Assembly (NCBI GenBank): GCA_900757145.1
Contig: CAAEMT010000013.1
Location: 1-35,250, forward strand
DNA length: 35,250 nt
Reading direction: 5' to 3'
DNA from: Lachnospiraceae bacterium
GTDB taxonomy: Bacteria > Bacillota > Clostridia > Lachnospirales > Lachnospiraceae
In this document: positions 31,658 through 35,250 of the stretch, in pieces
Position numbering within the stretch: position 1 is the stretch's first letter
Layout of the letters: each line of letters begins with the position of its first letter
Translations under genes and position numbers: made by a program
The notes under the pieces: model-generated
Databases searched by the model: none
Seen by the model: only the letters and a program-made list of their open reading frames with translations
Told to the model about the DNA's origin: nothing

Positions 31658-32392
31658 TCACAGTTCATCCAGCCTTGCATAAAGAACTGCTGCGTGTGCG
31701 CCGCATGCCACAAAAAGCATCAAAATCAAAAAAAGCCAGAGGCCTTCCTTATTGGCGCCCCAGTCTGCACTTCCGGAAATCCACTGCGGAGGATAAAGCC
31801 AAAGCGCATTTGGAAAATAGCGCTCCTGCAGGATCATACAAAAATAGTAGGCCACAAACGGAATGCCAAAAGCCAGATACGAAGAGCCGCCGAGCACGCC
31901 GCTGATTCCGCCAAGCGAAGCAAATATCCCCCCGATCAGTCCACAGCGAAGGAGCATTTCTGCCGCCGCTCTTAACGCATCTGCCGGGACGGCTCCCTTT
32001 TTCTCCATAGGAAAAAAAACGAGAAAATAGCCAAACAGGACGAGGATGCCAGCAAAAGCCCATGCAAGGAATCCTCCGAGCGCAACTGCCAGCAGCTTAT
32101 TTTCCATATACGCTCTTCTTCCGGTACGCGGCAGAGCGCTTTTTAAAAAGCCGCCCTTCCATTCCACCAAAAACGAATCACTCCACGGAAGAACAGCGAT
32201 AACCGGCATCACATAACAGACTATTTTGGAGGAGAGCGCTTTTTGAAACAGATCGGCAAATGCTCCGCTCTCCAACAAACCACTTAGCGTAAGCTCCGTC
32301 CACGGTGTACCTGCGATGACTGCGGCAGCCGCAAGCCAAAACGAAATGCAAAAGCCTCTGCTGCGCATCATTCTCATAAGCTCATTTTTCAT
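31658..32392 (-). CDS. ABC-2-type permease, second subunit
   Basis: From ATG 32392 the protein has 244 aa and about six hydrophobic segments (for example FWLAAAAVIAGT, LAWAFAGILVLFGYFLVFF and LFLILMLFVACGAHAAVL). The length and topology fit one half of an ABC-2 exporter such as LanE/LanG, though I see no family-specific motif. The start is chosen because GGAG lies nine bases upstream and it comes five bases after the stop of the first permease. A frame extended to 32572 would overlap that gene by 175 bases and is rejected. It is predicted to work with the other permease and the ATPase downstream. Confidence 0.8.
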   Translation of the reverse strand: MKNELMRMMRSRGFCISFWLAAAAVIAGTPWTELTLSGLLESGAFADLFQKALSSKIVCYVMPVIAVLPWSDSFLVEWKGGFLKSALPRTGRRAYMENKLLAVALGGFLAWAFAGILVLFGYFLVFFPMEKKGAVPADALRAAAEMLLRCGLIGGIFASLGGISGVLGGSSYLAFGIPFVAYYFCMILQERYFPNALWLYPPQWISGSADWGANKEGLWLFLILMLFVACGAHAAVLYARLDEL

Positions 32393-32397
32393 ACGGC

Positions 32398-33318
32398 TCA
32401 GCTCCTTTCCCCGAGGAAACGGAAGCTGTAGCGCCGAAGCGCACGTACCGACCATACGGCAGTCAACAGCAGGACTGCCGCAAATACCCCGCAGGACTGC
32501 CAGATCGCAGGCAGACGGTCGTATCCGAAATTGTGTCTGGCATACGTCACATGACTGAGCGGACTGATCCATCCGATCAGCACATTGATCTTGTACATCT
32601 CGTACTCTTCCATCTGCAAAAGCGCGCCCAGCACCTTCGGTTCAAGCAGAAATCCGTACAAACAAAACGCAAGTCCGAGTATCATGCCGCGGTTTGCGCC
32701 AAACGCAAGATTGCCCGCCAGAATAAGAAAGCTCAGGCACAGGATATACAAAAACAAAAGCAGCAGCACCTGCGCCATGCACCCGTACGGTGTAATGCTC
32801 TCCATTACCTTGACCGTGGACGGCACGGACAGCTCCTCTCCAAGCTTGGAGTACGCAAGCATTGCCGCCGTATCGCTCCAGATATTCCCGATGTAGCTGT
32901 GCTTCATGCAAAGAATGACTGTCGCCAGAAACAAAAAAACAGTATACAAAGCAGCAGCACAAATGACGTACGCCATCTGCCCGAGCAGCCATACCTTCTT
33001 CGTCGTCCGATAGAGATAGTACGACGTCGCGCTGCTCATCTGCGGCAGATCGGAAAACAGCAAAAGAAGCAGCACGGAACTAAGCAGAATCGATGACGCG
33101 TCTCCGAACGTCCACAAAAACGGTTCCGTAAGCTGCACCGGCGTACCGTACGCTTCGATCACGACCATGACGCGCGAACTTAACAGATAGCACAGAACGA
33201 ATCCGAGCAGAAACGTCAGGATGATCTTCGGGTTCTTCCAGAAGCCCCGAAAATTGTACCGCACGACCGAGCAGACCTGCCGCAGTTTTTCAGATGCCAA
33301 AGCTGCCCCGATGCGCAT
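32398..33318 (-). CDS. ABC-2-type permease, first subunit
   Basis: The 306-aa integral membrane protein starts two bases after the stop of the lipoprotein gene. The N-terminal cytoplasmic segment (SVVRYNFRGFWKNPK) resembles the interface helix of ABC-2 permeases, and about six membrane segments follow (IILTFLLGFVLCYLL, ILLSSVLLLLLF, ALYTVFLFLATVILC, LLLLFLYILCLSFLIL, GVFAAVLLLTAVWSV). A loop of about 40 residues (KLGEELSVPSTVKVMES) separates the third and fourth helices. With its neighbour it would form a heterodimeric channel powered by the ATPase at 30839-31519. The transported substrate cannot be read from the sequence. Confidence 0.8.
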   Translation of the reverse strand: MRIGAALASEKLRQVCSVVRYNFRGFWKNPKIILTFLLGFVLCYLLSSRVMVVIEAYGTPVQLTEPFLWTFGDASSILLSSVLLLLLFSDLPQMSSATSYYLYRTTKKVWLLGQMAYVICAAALYTVFLFLATVILCMKHSYIGNIWSDTAAMLAYSKLGEELSVPSTVKVMESITPYGCMAQVLLLLFLYILCLSFLILAGNLAFGANRGMILGLAFCLYGFLLEPKVLGALLQMEEYEMYKINVLIGWISPLSHVTYARHNFGYDRLPAIWQSCGVFAAVLLLTAVWSVRALRRYSFRFLGERS

Positions 33319-33320
33319 AC

Positions 33321-34922
33321 TCAGTACCCCAGTCCGAGATCGATCACACTTCCGTCAACCGCATTGATCGTAAGCTGGCTCGAATACTTTTCCTCTGATG
33401 CGTAATACGTATCGATCTGTCCGTCTTCACTTTCGTATGTAGAATCAAACGTTCCGAAGAAGTTCCACACAGGCACGAGCACGCCCGTCGTCGCATCTGC
33501 GGAAGGTTCGTAGATTCTGCCATAACCAAAGGTAATGCGGTTGATGTAATAAGTCCGTTCCTTCTCATAGTTCAAAACGTCCGCATTACTGATCTGCATC
33601 ATCTTCTCATAGATGGCAATGATCTCATCAAACGGGAGAAGCTCAAGGTTTTCTGTTTGAACCTCTCCGATATCGTATCGATTAAAAAATTCCACCTTCT
33701 CGATCCCATCTTTAGAAACCGTGATGTCAAGACGTTCATACGCCCATGTTTCCATATCGCTGTCCATGCTCTCAAGACTTCCGCCATGGTCATTCGTATA
33801 CGTGACCGGAATGCCGTCAAGTGTCCGCGTATAATGCAGAAGATATCCGGCTCCGCTCTGACGTTCTCTGGCGTATCCGACATCCTCCGTCGATTCCGGC
33901 TCTACATTTTCCCAGTATTTTACCGCCATCTCCCAGCCGTTCAGCTCCATATCGGTAAATCCAAGCTGCTCCACTTTTTTCTGAGAAGCAGTCACTGCCT
34001 CGTCAAGAGAAATTCCGATCTCCTCCTGCATCTCCTCTTTTGACGGGATATCTGAGATACTTCCATTATTCATCATATCGTATTCAAGCCAGTTTTCTGA
34101 TCTTGACATTGCTTCAAGAGTATCCACTTTTTCGATATTCACATCATACGGAAAACTTCCATAGGTGTTCAGTATGTAATGGTAATACGAACCGTCCTCC
34201 ATGGAAACATATCCATCGAATCTTGTATCATTCCATCCCGTTCCCTCATCCCCGTACGGAAGACCAAACTGCGGCTCTACCTTCTGCCAGACGCGCTCCT
34301 CGGGCGCATCTGCCAGCGCTGCTTCATTTTCCTCGATCGCCTGATTAATATCAAACATGTAGTTGCCGTCTTCATCCGTTCCCCAGCCGTACGGATCGAG
34401 ATTGCCCTGCGCAGCATACCCCTTCAATTCCTCGATTTTCGCCTGTATCTCTGATTTTGTCGTCTGCATCAGACTGTATGCGTCATAAATATCAGCGTCT
34501 CCGAAAAAGGTTTCCGTAATCAGATCGATCTGCTCCTGATCGAGCGGATGCTGGCTCACTGCGATCATCGAAGCGTGATCGACTTCCGGTATTTCCACTG
34601 CTGCATCGGTAATGATCTTTAGCTTGCCTGTCGCGTCCGTCGTCTCATTCTCATAATGCTCCGGCGCGCCAAGCCGTGCGCGAAGCGCTCCCGTCTGCAC
34701 TGCACCTTCTTCCTCCTGCGTATCCTCTGCGCCCTCTCCTGTATCCAGAGACGCTCCTTCTGATGATTCTTTTGCCGTATCGTCCTGCGCTTCCTTGTAA
34801 TTCTCCATCGAGGACTTTCCCTTCTGCTTCACAACGGAGCTTTCCGGCGTCTTGGCGCATCCGGCAAGCAGTGCTGCCCCGATAAAAATGCCGAACAATG
34901 CGGCACAGTATTTTCTCTTCAT
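33321..34922 (-). CDS. Large surface lipoprotein of unknown function
   Basis: The 533-aa protein has a lipoprotein signal with lipobox LLAGC (C22). An acidic, probably disordered segment spans about 25-80, and a large mixed domain fills the rest. It is rich in Asp, Glu and Tyr and ends with QLTINAVDGSVIDLGLGY, a PepSY-like closing strand. I do not recognise a firm family; unnamed clostridial lipoproteins of this size (DUF6034-like) are the nearest thing I recall. AAGGAG precedes the ATG by six bases. It lies between a sensor kinase and two ABC permeases, with two bases to the next gene, which suggests it is the extracellular sensing, binding or immunity component. Confidence 0.8.
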   Translation of the reverse strand: MKRKYCAALFGIFIGAALLAGCAKTPESSVVKQKGKSSMENYKEAQDDTAKESSEGASLDTGEGAEDTQEEEGAVQTGALRARLGAPEHYENETTDATGKLKIITDAAVEIPEVDHASMIAVSQHPLDQEQIDLITETFFGDADIYDAYSLMQTTKSEIQAKIEELKGYAAQGNLDPYGWGTDEDGNYMFDINQAIEENEAALADAPEERVWQKVEPQFGLPYGDEGTGWNDTRFDGYVSMEDGSYYHYILNTYGSFPYDVNIEKVDTLEAMSRSENWLEYDMMNNGSISDIPSKEEMQEEIGISLDEAVTASQKKVEQLGFTDMELNGWEMAVKYWENVEPESTEDVGYARERQSGAGYLLHYTRTLDGIPVTYTNDHGGSLESMDSDMETWAYERLDITVSKDGIEKVEFFNRYDIGEVQTENLELLPFDEIIAIYEKMMQISNADVLNYEKERTYYINRITFGYGRIYEPSADATTGVLVPVWNFFGTFDSTYESEDGQIDTYYASEEKYSSQLTINAVDGSVIDLGLGY

Positions 34923-34962
34923 ATATTCTCCTTCTTTCTGTGTCCAAAATTTCCGGTTTCAT

Positions 34963-34991
34963 GATCCAGTTATACCGTTTCCAAATGGATC
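34963..34991. repeat. Inverted repeat upstream of the lipoprotein gene
   Basis: GATCCA (34963-34968) and TGGATC (34986-34991) are perfect complements 17 bases apart in the 73-base gap before the lipoprotein gene. It could be an operator or an mRNA hairpin; there is no T-run, so a terminator is unlikely. Confidence 0.35.
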
Positions 34992-34995
34992 GTTT

Positions 34996-35130
34996 TCATT
35001 TTATCATTTCTGATTTTTCCAAATCTTCCCCGGAATGTAACCACATTGTAACCGCAACGTTCACACTTTGGTCCGGACGTTTTCCCGGTATCAGGCTTCC
35101 GATCTCCCGAAGCATTTCAGAGATCTTCAT
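34996..35130 (-). CDS. Possible 44-aa small protein overlapping the kinase gene end
   Basis: An ATG at 35130, six bases after a near-perfect AAGGAGG site, opens a frame of 44 codons (MKISEMLREIGSLIPGKRPD...) ending in TGA at 34996. It overlaps the last 14 bases of the histidine kinase frame. The product is soluble, with a helical N-terminus, and has no signal peptide, membrane helix or Cys residues. I recognise no family. The excellent ribosome binding site and position between two genes of one cluster favour a real gene over chance. Confidence 0.5.
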   Translation of the reverse strand: MKISEMLREIGSLIPGKRPDQSVNVAVTMWLHSGEDLEKSEMIK

Positions 35131-35250
35131 ACGTTTCCTCCTTGCCCCATACAACAGCAACGCACGTTCCCTCGCCTTCTTTACTTTGTATCTCGATCGA
35201 CGCGCCGTGCAGTCTGGCGATCTCGCTGCAAAGGGACAGTCCGAGTCCAA
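35117..35250 (-). CDS. Sensor histidine kinase, C-terminal fragment
   Basis: The gene enters from the window edge. The visible 43 codons read GLGLSLCSEIARLHGASIEI followed by SKEGEGTCVAVVWGKEE, ending with TGA at 35117-35119. GLGLSLC is the G2 box of the HATPase_c domain, followed by the usual IARLHG helix and GEGT strand turn, so this is the end of a two-component sensor kinase. It reads in a different frame from the 44-codon ORF that overlaps its end. The matching response regulator is presumably just outside the window. The kinase likely controls the lipoprotein/ABC genes downstream. Confidence 0.9.
   Translation of the reverse strand, partial: GLGLSLCSEIARLHGASIEIQSKEGEGTCVAVVWGKEETYEDL

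Noticed and set aside
32393..32572. N-terminal extension of the second permease by 60 codons
   Set aside because: It lies entirely over the end of the first permease gene, is Cys-rich and non-hydrophobic, and a ribosome binding site points to the ATG at 32392.

Overview
The window looks like chromosome of a strictly anaerobic, spore-forming Clostridia member, most likely Lachnospiraceae or a close relative. The evidence is an electron-bifurcating NfnAB pair, a Rex redox repressor, a leucine T-box leader, a SpoIIIE/FtsK next to a TepA-like ClpP homologue, a SleB/CwlJ-type hydrolase and clear SigA-type promoters. Base composition is even and no transposase, integrase, prophage, tRNA, rRNA or CRISPR array was found. 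All genes except one (an ABC-F ATPase) are on the minus strand, so the text follows the minus strand from high to low coordinates.

Region A (35250 to 28004): the 3' end of a sensor histidine kinase, an overlapping 44-codon ORF with a strong ribosome binding site, a 533-aa lipoprotein, two ABC-2-like permeases, an ABC ATPase, a large secreted repeat-bearing protein with a C-terminal anchor, and a translationally coupled single-pass membrane protein. This tight array looks like a sensor-controlled export or envelope-defence system; several parts have no function I can name. Next comes a separately promoted secreted protein with DUF3298-like and YARHG-like regions (27903 to 26692).

Region B (26640 to 20617): leuA behind a T-box leader with a CUC (Leu) specifier, a 320-nt AT-rich gap, a membrane-anchored SleB-type hydrolase, then thrC followed by two small membrane proteins, one with a Glu/Lys-rich stalk and an SH3 domain. 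The thrC promoter is embedded in the terminator of the hydrolase gene.

Region C (20519 to 14657): the lone plus-strand ABC-F gene, divergent from rex-nnr-alr-mazF. The rex promoter is a consensus SigA promoter overlapped by a degenerate Rex operator. mazF sits beside alr as in Bacillus, but there is no room for an antitoxin gene between them.

Region D (14640 to 1): a CBS-domain membrane protein, yebC and a CYITTA-motif protein; tepA; uppP and ftsK; nfnA-nfnB; a small DUF2007-like gene and rlmH; carB on its own promoter, without an adjacent carA; and the start of a possible sporulation protein of YqfC/YabP type at the edge. Most of the window is housekeeping; the accessory interest is in region A and in the orphan-toxin, CYITTA and regulatory observations.
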